Both the position numbers and the translations under genes were made by a program. Below the pieces are notes generated by a model, which did no database searches, was not told the DNA's origin, and was given only the letters and a program-made list of their open reading frames with translations. This document shows, one piece after another, positions 1 through 9,720 of a stretch of 64,000 nt of DNA; within the stretch, counting starts at the first letter, position 1; every line of letters starts with the position of its first letter. The DNA is from Auricularia sp. M13. Lineage: Eukaryota; Basidiomycota; Agaricomycetes; Auriculariales; Auriculariaceae. The stretch covers positions 1,364,001-1,428,000 of the forward strand of contig CM073199.1 in the NCBI GenBank assembly GCA_037042915.1, given 5' to 3'.

Positions 1-95
1 CAACGCAGGTCTGGCAGCAAACGGAGTATAGGTTCAAGTATGTATTAGTCTACATCTGAAGTTGTAAAGCTGAAGTGTATTCCAGATATCAGTCT

Positions 96-2679
96 ATGTA
101 CCAGTCGTCGACCGCGCCGTGGACTAAATTTACATACACCTGCTCGCAAAATGTTAAGCGGCAGGTCGCGCCGCAGAAGCATGAAGATCCCGCTAAGCAC
201 CGCGACAAGATTTCACTGGAGACCTTTGAGTGCGAAGGCTGGTTACATATTACCGTAGCCGACAACGTCGACTCCGTGCTCGTTAAACTCGGACATGACG
301 AGGACCACGTGCGCTATGAATGCATTGACATCCCTCCTGATGTCGTGGAGTTTGTGCGGAATAGTGGGGATCTGACCGTGAGCCAGGTGCGCCGTCAAAC
401 AACTGTCCACCTCTCTTTTGACTCACAAGCTACAGATTTGGACCAAGATCCTCGTGATGCACCCCCAGCCCAACTTCACCAGGAAGAGCATTCATGCTCT
501 CTGGGCCCAGCAAGATGCCCTGAAATGGAAGCGGCATGATGACCAGCTCAAGTCCGCCAAGATCCTCCTTGAGGAAGGCAAGAAGAAGGGCGGGCTCGGC
601 ATGTACACTGTGCATCCGATTGACATCACGCCCGAGCCCGGCTTCGAGGCGCTGGCATGGGCGCTCCCTGACATGCTGGCCCAATGGGGCGGCCGCATTC
701 GCGAGGTTGCGCTGGACTCAGCATGTGAGTGCGCGCAGCTATTCCTACTGACTGCTAATTTATTCTTCGTTTAGGGGAGACAAACAGTCGTCGATACGAA
801 CTATACGCCCTTCTGGGTGAGGCGTACGGCTCCGCGCTTCCCCTTGGATTTCTTCTGCTCCACAGTGACGCAGGCGCACCAGGTGGCACTCAGCGCTGCC
901 TGGAGAAGTTCCTATCGCATTTCGTCAAGCAGCTGGACAAGATCATTGTCACACATACAGACAAGAACCGCCCCGAGATCAACGCATTCCGCGCACAGGT
1001 TCGCGACTCAAAGCACCAATTGTGCTTCTGGCACTCTCTTCGTGCAGTCAAGACCCGACTCAGCATTCTTCGGCGGCAGCCTGCTCATTACGACGTAGAT
1101 TCCGCTTGTCAAGAGTTCCACTGGATTGACAGCACCTTTCTTCCGCTTGCTCAGCGAGATCCTGACGCGCCTCCGCCTGTTCCCCCTCCACCGACTGTAC
1201 TTCCGATGATCTCAGTTCGGCTCAACGGCAAACTCGTTGCCCGTCGCCTCCCTGGCTTCCGCATCCTCGTTCCACCGCGTGGACCACCTCGCCGAGCAGG
1301 ACCACGCACTCGCTCAGCCGCTGCCACGGAGTCTGCAGGCACTGAGGCTCCTGATGGTGATGATCCCAACGTCGCTGATTTTGAATCTCAAGTCGACGCG
1401 CTTATTGCTGATGCCGAAGACGATGTTGACGATGAGGACGGCCCGGACTGGCTGTTTGAGGAGGGCGAGACGCGCAGCTCGGACAAGACTTATGTCTTTT
1501 GTCCAGCTCAGCATCGTAAGCAATTGCTCAAGATGTTCACTAAACATTTTGTTCAGCATCCGCTCTTGCCCGAGCAAGATTGGGACGGTCCCCGAAGTGC
1601 CGACGAAATCCGCACGTGCGCTGTGCAGGAGATGTATCTCTTCTGCCATGCTCGCGGCCTGACCGAGGTGTGGGCCTATATGTGGACTTGCTGGTACAGC
1701 AAGAAGATGTGGGCACTCTGGGCACTCTCTGCCCTTCCGGACCGCATTCCACGCCTGCGCACAACCATGGTCGTCGAAAACTTCTGGAAACAACTCAAGC
1801 ATGACTGGCTCCATCACCTGCTTCACCCACGGCTGGATCAGCTCGTCTACATCATTCTCACCCAAGTTCTGCCGTCATACCACCAGCGGGCAGCCAAACT
1901 TGAGGACGGATACCGAATGGGACGCTCACGCGAGCTGCGGCCGGTTCAAAAAAGACCTTCAAAGCCTCGTGGGAGAAACTCCAGGTCGTGCCGATCAAGG
2001 GGACCTATACTACTAACATTGCTCTATGGCAGTGCAACTGCGGTGCCCAGAAATACTCCCCGCATTTGCTCTGCAAGCATTTGGTGCAAGCGGTATCCGC
2101 ACCCTCAGCAGACTTCTTTGTTCGAGTTGTGCGCCGCCGCACCCTCCCGTTCTACCGTCATCCCGAGCTTTGCGAGCGCGGCAACGCTCCTGGAGCCTTC
2201 ACCGATCCGGACGATGGCTGCATCACGGACGGCGATGACCACGTCTGGCTTGGCGACAGGGCGACACTCCGCGGCACCGGTACATGGCGCGACATCAAGG
2301 ACGGCTGCGATGCTGCACTGCTCGGCTTGAAGCGCAGGCGCAGCCCGTCCGTTGGCTCCGTGCTCAGCGAGGCCGTATCCTACGAGGCATCCGAGATAGA
2401 CGGAGCGGATGAGGATGTCCTCGCGGATGAGGTACGTCGGATTACTCTTTTGCATCAGCAGCAATGGTCGCTTATCTACGCGCATAGCGTCATGAAATTC
2501 GTGACAAGATCCACAAGCGCATCGCCGACCTGCGCTATGTTGCGGCAGCCCTTGAAGGGCACGCTGACGCCGACACGCCAAACGTTGACCTCTGGCTCAA
2601 GTCCATGGCGGATAACAGCTGCCTTGCCGGTGTGTCGGGCCTTGCAAACGATCTGCGCCACAAGGACGGCCAGGGGCGC
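96..2679 (+). pseudogene. MULE-type transposase with SWIM zinc finger, 5' and central part
   Basis: This is a Mutator-like (MULE) transposase of the kind common in agaricomycetes; it would cut and integrate its own DNA transposon. Introns 387-429, 725-774 and 2432-2487 restore the frame. Visible signatures are the catalytic-core start LDSAW just before and across intron 2, then LLGEAYGS, THTDKNRPEINAF, the CFWHSLRAVK zinc/catalytic stretch, MVVENFWKQLKHD with the likely catalytic Glu, and a SWIM finger (CNC...CKH) around 2035-2095. A one-base loss in an A6 run near 1945 breaks the frame just before the SWIM finger. The first ATG of this exon is at 96, but an in-frame stop at 57-59 and the missing start of the family N-terminus suggest another exon to the left, outside the window. 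The 3' end is separated by the retrotransposon and resumes at 16451. Family assignment is sure; whether it is still active is doubtful. Confidence 0.85.
2676..2679. repeat. Target-site duplication, left copy (GCGC)
   Basis: The four bases before the 5' LTR are GCGC and the four after the 3' LTR (16447-16450) are GCGC. Removing the element with one GCGC copy restores the MULE reading frame. A five-base duplication does not match (GGCGC versus GCGCG). Confidence 0.75.
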
Positions 2680-4246
2680 TGATCGGGCAGAAATTGACAC
2701 GCCGGAAAAATCGCGTCCCTTTCAAGATAAAGGCGACATAGCAAGACACAATACAAACTCGAATACAGTACTACCACACATCCCGACAACGACGAAGACC
2801 GCAAATCAACAAGAACAGCATCCCGAAATGGAACACGCGACGCACACCGGCAAGACCCGACATCTCTCCAGCATGGACAACTTGGCGACAACGGCTCGGC
2901 GACCACAATCCCTTCTATTGGACCTCAAGCACGACTCCCGGATTTGCCTTTCGAGACTCCCAGAGTATGCGCGAAGGACGAACGATCCGTCTCTAAGAGC
3001 AGGCGAGCATGTTCCGCGTTCGCCTCCCGAAAGTGTCCCAGCACACGACCGCGTGCTACTCCGGCAAAGACACCACGACCACGAAGGTGCGCAGTCGCCC
3101 TGGCTGCGAAGGAATATTCTCGACGCCGCTGTCTCCGGTTCCAAGGGATCACCAGCAACCGAGAACGATCCTGACTCATTCACCCAAAAATCGTTATCGG
3201 CACCTGCGCATTCGCGAACACGTCACCCGCTGCGATCTCGGACCATATCCAGACCAGGGTCTAGGGCATCCTTCCTCTCTACTGTCCCTGAGCATGTGCA
3301 CCCTGAGAAACCGGGGAAATGCGGAACACGAAACCCATACTAGGGGAATCCCGTCATCGTGATCGCAGCGCACCTTCCCACGGTCTATGGCGTCATCCAA
3401 ACGGCAGGGCAGGCCGCAGCACACTTGTGGACGATCGGTAGTCTTTCCTCGGAGCAAATTCTGAATCACACGCTCACGGGATCGGCCTCTCATTGGCTCC
3501 CGAGAATGGATTGCGCAACCCGCAGGCGCGCGCAGTCCGCATGTGACAATCGGGAACTCTTCCTATCGCATGGGCATTATCGGTACAGTTCGGGACATGG
3601 TCTTGATTGGCGTGGCATTCTCCTGTATAAAACGCGATAGGTAGTTAGGTAGTTTTCCCTTAGCACAGCGGCTCACGAGCATCCGGCTCACCAGTGGTTC
3701 AGTATCGCGCACTCCGGCGCCCAGTTCTCGTACTCGCACCCGTCCTCCGTTCTAGTCCGTACGCAATCGAAGTCTCAGTCACCCTCTGCCATCTCCGTTG
3801 GCCTCAAGTCTCGTTTTCACCTTCCCTCGGTGCGTAGTCGCGACTTCCGTGATTGCACACCATCCTCCCCCCTCTCCTACTACGACTTCTCCATCCGAAC
3901 CGTGCTACTTCTGTTCGTCGCGTTCGCACGCAGTCATAGACTTCGCCAGTGCAGCGACGAAGAAAACACGCACTCCCGTCTCACAATCCTCCTCTCCCGT
4001 GCACCTTCTTCTCGTAGACGACTCCACACGAGTAGTCTCGAGCTCTCCGAATACGGTCGGGTTCCCCCTCGTCTTTGTGATCCTCACTCGGGTTTTGATC
4101 ATACACACTCGAGACCATATCCCCGTTTCACCCCTACCTCTATATCTATTCTCTCGTGTGTTGGGTATACTCCACCCACCCACCCTTTTGATCTGCGGCT
4201 CCTCCCTACTCCTGGATTCATTGTCTTAGTCTTCCCTGGCTGTTCA
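2680..4246 (+). repeat. 5' LTR of the Ty3 element
   Basis: This 1,567-base repeat starts TGATCGGGCAG and ends CTGGCTGTTCA. It matches the 3' LTR along its length by eye. The only difference noticed is near 4060, where this copy has GT in place of AATT. A TATA box sits about 950 bases in, so U3 is long and R-U5 roughly 590 bases. U3 has one frame open for about 215 codons (ending at 3343) with no recognisable domain; I do not call it a gene. Confidence 0.95.
3626..3632 (+). promoter_or_regulatory. TATA box of the 5' LTR promoter
   Basis: TATAAAA lies in the LTR and is repeated at 15824-15830 in the 3' LTR. By position it is the likely promoter core for the genomic RNA, with transcription expected to start about 25-35 bases downstream near 3655-3665. 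The start site is inferred. Confidence 0.55.
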
Positions 4247-4249
4247 AAG

Positions 4250-4267
4250 TGGTGACCACCGCAGGGA
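4250..4267 (+). other. Candidate primer-binding site
   Basis: Three bases after the 5' LTR lies TGGTGACCACCGCAGGGA. It begins with TGG, as needed to pair with a tRNA CCA end, and the next seven bases could pair with an acceptor stem. I cannot say which tRNA it matches. Self-priming, known in Tf1-like elements, is an alternative. Confidence 0.4.
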
Positions 4268-4686
4268 GTCTTTGAACTAGTCTTACAAACGGTTCAGGCT
4301 CCCTGTTTATCCCTTTCACACACCCCCACCACTTACTTGCGTCGAGATTGCGACGGCTTCACCTGGTCCTGCCGCACGAACTCGTTCTCGTGTTCGCCAA
4401 GCAACCATTCCTGTTGCCTCAACATCATCACTCACGCAAGCGAACCCCCATACATCTACATCGGTTTCCTTACCGTTTTCCCCCCTTTCTTCCCTCTCTT
4501 CTCTCACCCTCTCGGAACGAGACCCTGAGTCGGAACCCGAGTTTCATTCCTCACGTTCGCGAGAAGATTCAGATCAAGACGTCGCACCCCGTCGTTCTCG
4601 ATTTGCTTCACTTGCACCACGCACTCCATCACCTGTCAATCGCATACCTCTCGCAGAAGAACATCCGTACTTCCAAGAGATGGACG
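4268..4686 (+). other. Leader between primer site and gag
   Basis: About 420 bases, pyrimidine-rich in its second half, with no recognisable gene. It probably holds packaging and translation-control signals of the retrotransposon RNA, which is an inference from position. The gag frame is open upstream back to about 4348, but the family-like Gag begins at the ATG at 4687. Confidence 0.4.
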
Positions 4687-5963
4687 ATGACGGAAACCCC
4701 CAACCCGCCAGGCAATCCAGAAATGGAAGCGGCCTTCGGCAACCTACTGTTCACGTTCATGCAGCGTGCAGTACAGAACCTTCCCGCTGTGCCCCCAGGC
4801 CAGCAAGCTCCAGCCGCTCAACAAGCACGCGTTCCCCTCCCGTACCCAGACGAGAAGGGCGCGCCGCGATTTGACGGTGACCCATACAAAATCGGGACCT
4901 TCCTCGAGACGTTCGAAAATCGGGCGCGACTAGCCGCGATTGGAGCAGACCGATGGAAGAAGGTTGTGGTTGATTATGTCAACCGTGACACGCGCAATCA
5001 GTGGATGCAACTCGAAGAGTTCGGTGATAACTCTACCTGGGAAGAGTTTAAGGCTCAAGTGTTGCGCGCGTATCCCGAGAACGGTACCATCAAGGAGTAT
5101 ACGTTCGAGGAGCTGAAGGAGAAGATAGATACCTGGAAGGGACGTTCGCTGCGCTCCCCGAGGATGTCAATCGGTATACCCGAGAGTTCAACGCTTGTCA
5201 AAAGTCGTTGCAGCGTCAGGGCATCGTGCACCAAAAGCAAGAGCTCTACCTGTCGGCCTTTACAGCAGAAGAACGCGGGCGTATCGAGAGACGCCTTGAG
5301 TGGAAGTTTCCCGACCAGCACTATCACGAACTCGAGATTGATGACATTGCGGACGCGGTTCGCTTCCTGGCAAAAACTCGATCGCTGAGATGCCGGGCGC
5401 GATTAAACTCGCGTACTCGCCGATTGCAATTGATTCGCGCGAGGTCTCAGTGTCGGTGCAGCCCCGGCAGCCGTCAAACGCGAAGGTCCCGATGATCGCC
5501 TGATCGCGAGTGTCGCACAGCTCATCGAGGAAAAATTGGAAGCGCGACTTGGCCCGGCTCGACCAGTGCATAATCACACGCACGCAACAGGCCCTAGCGG
5601 GTATGCCGCGGGAAGATTTGGTCCTCCCGAACGGGTGATACCACCTCCCGGATTGGACACGACCGTTGTCTATTCTGTGACGAATCGGGACACATGATGC
5701 GTCAATGCCCCATGCGTCAGGAATACCTGAATGCGGGAAAGATAACGGAAGATCCATTGGGAAGGATGGTATTCCCAGGCGGACTGATGATTCCGGGTCC
5801 TCGCGAGAAGCCCATTCGCAAGCGTATTGACGAGTACTGGGAGGCTCAGGCACGGTCGCACTACTACGATTCCGTGATGCTGTTGGACGGCGACGTTGAC
5901 CCAGTCGATTACGAAGACGACCAGTTGCTCCCGAGGAACGCGAGTACCAAGCGTTTCTTATGA
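4687..5963 (+). pseudogene. Ty3 gag, frameshifted
   Basis: This encodes the capsid/nucleocapsid precursor of the retrotransposon. The chosen start is ATG 4687 (MTETPNPPGNPEMEAAFGNL). The core FDGDPYKIGTFLETFENRAR and the following capsid helices match agaricomycete Ty3 Gag proteins. The frame is lost by one base near 5143 in a GGG run (WKG/TFAALPEDVN) and continues in the next frame through LYLSAFTAEERGRIERRLEW. It shifts again between about 5390 and 5470 and before the knuckle. A CCHC zinc knuckle (C-x2-C-x4-H-x4-C) is intact at 5667-5708. A further shift occurs near 5955. As read, no full-length Gag can be made. Confidence 0.8.
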
Positions 5964-6255
5964 TGCGCGAACAAGTGCACAACTACGAGACCACTGGGCG
6001 CTTTCGACCGAGCAATAAGAAGTTCGATGGTGTAGAACTTCCGGCGCGACGCTGGGGGCCAGCCTCGCAGCAGAAGAACACGGAACGGGTACCCGGAATC
6101 CTCCCGTCCCGGCAGCTGCTCGCGCCAGCACTCCCGTCAGTCAACAAGCTCCACCTCAACGCGCACCAGAGAGGCCGGCCGATCTGCAGGTCCCAATTCC
6201 ACTCGACGAGGTAGCTCGCAAACACGCCGACCTGACCAAGAAAGCCGCAGACAAG

Positions 6256-7008
6256 ATGGAAGAAGCCGGCGTGACATTTCGTAACAAGGCTCCCGCAACC
6301 GACGATTCGATGGCCGAACAACTGTTCACGCGCGTACTCGAGCTTCCAATCACGACAACAATTCGGGAACTGCTCGCAACTTCAGGAGACATCCGCCGCT
6401 TGGCACAGAAGTACACTACGACGAGGCGAACTCCTGTGAGCGAAGTACATATCATCGACCAGGACGACGGCGACGACGGCGACGTCAATGACGTGTTTCA
6501 AGTTGTTGCGTGGGAACAATCGCTGCAGCGGACGCCTTCGGGAGACTTCGCGGCGCACGAGTCGTTACCGTTGATGGTCATCACCGCCGACATCGAAGGG
6601 GTCCCCATCGAGACAATCATCGACACAGGGTCGACTATCTGCTGCATGAGCGATCGCGTATGGAGGAAGATTGGCTCACCCGTGTACTCGGAAAAGTCAA
6701 CCAACATGCGCGACGCGAATGGCAACGTAGCCGGCACCTTGGGCGCGATTGTCGACCAAGAAGTCATCATCGGAGGACTCAAGTTCTTCATCACCATACA
6801 CGTCGTCCCGAACGCGCCATTCAGTCTCATTCTCGGAACACCCTTCTGCGCAATCGCCTCGATCGAAATCTCGTACCGCCCTTCGTCCGAAATGGTGCTC
6901 AAAATCACCGACCCGAATACGGACAAGACCGTGCTTATTCCCGGATCCGCCAAGCCGCGCCGCGCTGTCGCGTTCGCACGCACTGTAGACTCGCCTAAGG
7001 ATTTTTGA
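6256..7008 (+). CDS. Ty3 aspartic protease region
   Basis: This is the retroviral-type aspartic protease that would cut Gag-Pol. The catalytic loop IIDTGSTICCMSDRVW is at about 6616-6660, with Asp codon 6622-6624. It is followed by the flap/core strands (GGLKFFITIHVV) and the second conserved segment SLILGTPFCAIASIEI, as in Ty3-family proteases. The frame is open from 6256 to the stop at 7008 and the motif residues are present. It is probably expressed as part of Gag-Pol and not from its own ATG. The upstream stretch 5960-6255 is in different frames and belongs to the gag-protease linker. Confidence 0.8.
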   Translation: MEEAGVTFRNKAPATDDSMAEQLFTRVLELPITTTIRELLATSGDIRRLAQKYTTTRRTPVSEVHIIDQDDGDDGDVNDVFQVVAWEQSLQRTPSGDFAAHESLPLMVITADIEGVPIETIIDTGSTICCMSDRVWRKIGSPVYSEKSTNMRDANGNVAGTLGAIVDQEVIIGGLKFFITIHVVPNAPFSLILGTPFCAIASIEISYRPSSEMVLKITDPNTDKTVLIPGSAKPRRAVAFARTVDSPKDF

Positions 7009-8069
7009 TGCGGAGAGAACGCGCCTCTCCGTGCCGCAATATACAACCCCTGTTCTTCTATGATCGTCTTGTGGGCGTTTCGCAAGATGTTCGCGAAAGG
7101 TTCAAGGACCCTGTCATCCTTGCGATGTTTGGGTTCACGCTGCTAATGTCGCTTCCCAAAGAGTTAGTTCCCGCTTGGGTTCGCGCTCTTGTTCTCGGGA
7201 TTGCGGCAGGACACGCGGGTACCTTGATTCTTCAGCAGCCGGAGACAGCTGCGAGGATAGAAGAAGTTGTGGAGGACAAAAACCCTCGGCGACGTCGACG
7301 GTCGCGCAGAGGTCGCAAGAGAGGTAAAGCAAATGTACTAACCACCCCGACCAATGATGACCCCTCTGAGGGAGGGGATGGTGTACAAGAAGCTTATCCC
7401 GACGAGCGACTTCTCGAGAACCGACTCCGGTATCTCTACGGCTTTGGATTCACGGAACAAAACGGCAACGGAAACGGGACGGCCCAAACAATGCTCATAG
7501 AGGATCTGCCTAACCCGGAAACGGAAGGCAAATCGGACGATCAGCCTCAAGATCAGCAACACGCGATTACGATAACATCCACGACCATTCCGATTGAGGT
7601 CTACACGCTCGATTCGGACAATCGGTTTGCGCAGCCAAGACCATACGTCTTTCTCCTCAATGAAGATGGCACCCGAGTCGTCCCGCGAACGGAAGAAGAC
7701 ACGTGGGAACACGACGAAGACTTCGCTATGACGGTAACACTGACGATCGGCGACGACGCGCACTTCGCAATGCCTCCACGACCAGTCAAAACGGTACCGC
7801 CGCTACGATTGTCACGTGACGCGCGCAGCTTTCGGCACCCGCAAGCCATTCCCATGGGCATCAGCGAACTCGAGTTTCCGTCACGCAAACCGGCTGGCAT
7901 TGACACTGGCATCTTCGCGACTGTCTTTAACGTGATGGAACGGAGACAGCCGAAGGGCGAAGACAAACAGCGACCGGGAACGCGGCAGGACTCGGACGGA
8001 GGCCCTACAAGTCCGCGTTACTCAAGGTACACCCGCAGAACGCTCCGATGCCAGAAGAATACCGGATAG
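7005..8069 (+). CDS. Linker between protease and reverse transcriptase with a hydrophobic segment
   Basis: An open frame of about 350 codons overlaps the protease stop by four bases and the reverse-transcriptase frame by about 20. Residues of roughly the first quarter form two hydrophobic stretches separated by a short polar turn (ILAMFGFTLLMSLP and WVRALVLGIAAGHAGTLIL). An Arg-rich basic patch (RRRRRSRRGRKRGK) and an acidic Glu/Asp/Gln-rich tail follow. I recognise no domain. It may be an unusually long polyprotein spacer. The hydrophobic part looks membrane-associating, which is inference only. Confidence 0.5.
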   Translation: MMRRERASPCRNIQPLFFYDRLVGVSQDVRERFKDPVILAMFGFTLLMSLPKELVPAWVRALVLGIAAGHAGTLILQQPETAARIEEVVEDKNPRRRRRSRRGRKRGKANVLTTPTNDDPSEGGDGVQEAYPDERLLENRLRYLYGFGFTEQNGNGNGTAQTMLIEDLPNPETEGKSDDQPQDQQHAITITSTTIPIEVYTLDSDNRFAQPRPYVFLLNEDGTRVVPRTEEDTWEHDEDFAMTVTLTIGDDAHFAMPPRPVKTVPPLRLSRDARSFRHPQAIPMGISELEFPSRKPAGIDTGIFATVFNVMERRQPKGEDKQRPGTRQDSDGGPTSPRYSRYTRRTLRCQKNTG

Positions 8070-9296
8070 TACGACGACGACCGTCTGATCCGCTGATGAC
8101 CTTGCCAGTAATCGGCGCCAAACCCGCGGATTTCGTGCCCACGGCATATATGACGACGGAACGAATGGCCGGCTTCAAGATTGAGGACTCTGCGCATTTG
8201 TGGGACGAGGAAAAGAAGCTGTTCAAAGCTATCGTCGCTGCCAATGAAACCGCGTTTGCATGGACGGAGGCGGAACGAGGTCGCTTTCGATCAGACTACT
8301 TCCCGCCTGTCAAACTCGCCGTGCTTCCGCATGTGCCATGGACCAAACGTCATGTGCCGATACCACCCTCTATTCGCGACAGTCTCATCGAGCTGTTAAA
8401 GGAGAAGATCAAAGCCGGCGTATATGAAGAGTGCAACTCCTCGTATCGCAACAGTTGGTTCTGCGTCGTGAAGAAAGATGGCAAGAGTCTTCGCATAGTG
8501 CATGATTTGCAGCCGCTTAACGAGCATACCATTCGGGATGCGGGTCTCATTCCCCAGCCTGATGAGTTCTCGGAAGAGTGCGCGGGATTTACGCTATTGT
8601 CGGTACTCGACCTATTCTCATCTTACGACCAGCAACTGATTGATGAGGCTTACCGTGACCTGACGGCGTTTCAAACACCTGTCGGGGTACTACGGAATGT
8701 TGGATTGCCAATGGGGTACACGAATTCAGTTCCCATTCAGCAAGCAAACGTAACCTTCATCCTGCTCGACGAGATTCCGCGATTCGCGAACTGCTTTATC
8801 GACGACGTTGTCGGAAAGGCTCGCGGTCGTATTACAAAAACGACGACGGGACGTACCAGACGCATCCGGACAACCCGGGAATACGGCGTTACGTATGGGA
8901 ACACGCGATGACGCTAAACCGGATCCTTCATCGTTTGAAGAAGGCGGGTGCTTCCGTTTCGGGAAAGAAGGCAATCATTGCACAGCCTGAGGCAGTCATT
9001 GTGGGGTATCGTTGCAACTTCGAAGGAGACATCCTGAGAAGGGAAACGTCAAGAAGATACTCGACTGGCCGACGCCGCAGAATGTGACACATGTGCGCGC
9101 TTTTCTTGGGACGTGTGGCGTATCGAAACTCTGGATCAAAGACTTCGCGCGTGAGGCTCGGCCGCTGTACCAGCTCACCAAGAAGGACGCAGAGTTCGAG
9201 TGGACTCCCGAGTGCGAGGCAGCGATGCAGCGGCTCAAGAAGTTGGTCACGGAAGCCCCAGGACTCAAGCCGATTGACTACGCGTCATACAACGAT
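8048..9296 (+). pseudogene. Ty3 reverse transcriptase, frameshifted
   Basis: The RNA-dependent DNA polymerase of the element. It starts with EYRIVRRRPSDPLMTLPVIG and shows SDYFPPVKLAVLPHVPWTKR, the fingers motif RNSWFCVVKKDGKSLRIVHD, the first catalytic Asp in VLDLFSSYDQ, PMGYTNSVPIQQ, and the active-site box FIDD at 8795-8806. All three catalytic Asp are present. One-base frame changes follow near 8815 (after FIDDV) and near 9035 (before the thumb/connection motif ILDWPTPQNVTHVRAFLGT). A two-base insertion near 9296 separates it from RNase H. The family identity is certain, but this copy cannot make a continuous enzyme. Confidence 0.88.
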
Positions 9297-9299
9297 GTC

Positions 9300-9720
9300 A
9301 ACTACTCGCAGTCGACTCGTCCGTCATTGGTGTTGGCTACATTCTGCTACAAATAGGCGACGACAAGAAGCGGTACCCATCGCGGTATGGATCCATCACG
9401 TGGAACGATCGCGAAAGTCGCTATTCGCAGGCGAAACTCGAGCTACATGGGCTGTTTCGATCATTAAGGGCTGTGCGCGCATACATTTATGGCGTACACT
9501 CCTTGGTGGTAGAAGTCGACGCGAAGTACATCAAGGGAATGCTCAACAACCCGGACATGCAGCCCAACGCGACTATCAACCGTTGGATTGCGGGCGTTTT
9601 GTTGTTCAACCCGAGAATAGTGCATGTTCCTGCGACGAAACACACGGGAGCGGACGGACTTTCACGAAGACCGGCAGCACCTGAAGACGAGGACGAGCCC
9701 GACGATGCAGACGAGTGGTT
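9300..9720 (+). CDS. Ty3 RNase H domain
   Basis: This domain degrades the RNA strand of the RNA:DNA hybrid. It begins at VDSSVIGVGYILLQIG and continues through RYGSITWNDRESRYSQAKLELHGL, VEVDAKYIKGMLNN, INRWIAGVLLF and HVPATKHTGADGLSRR. Those match the standard Ty3 order including the catalytic Asp, Glu and Asp positions and the closing DGLSRR box. Its frame is continuous with the integrase frame downstream. Confidence 0.85.
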
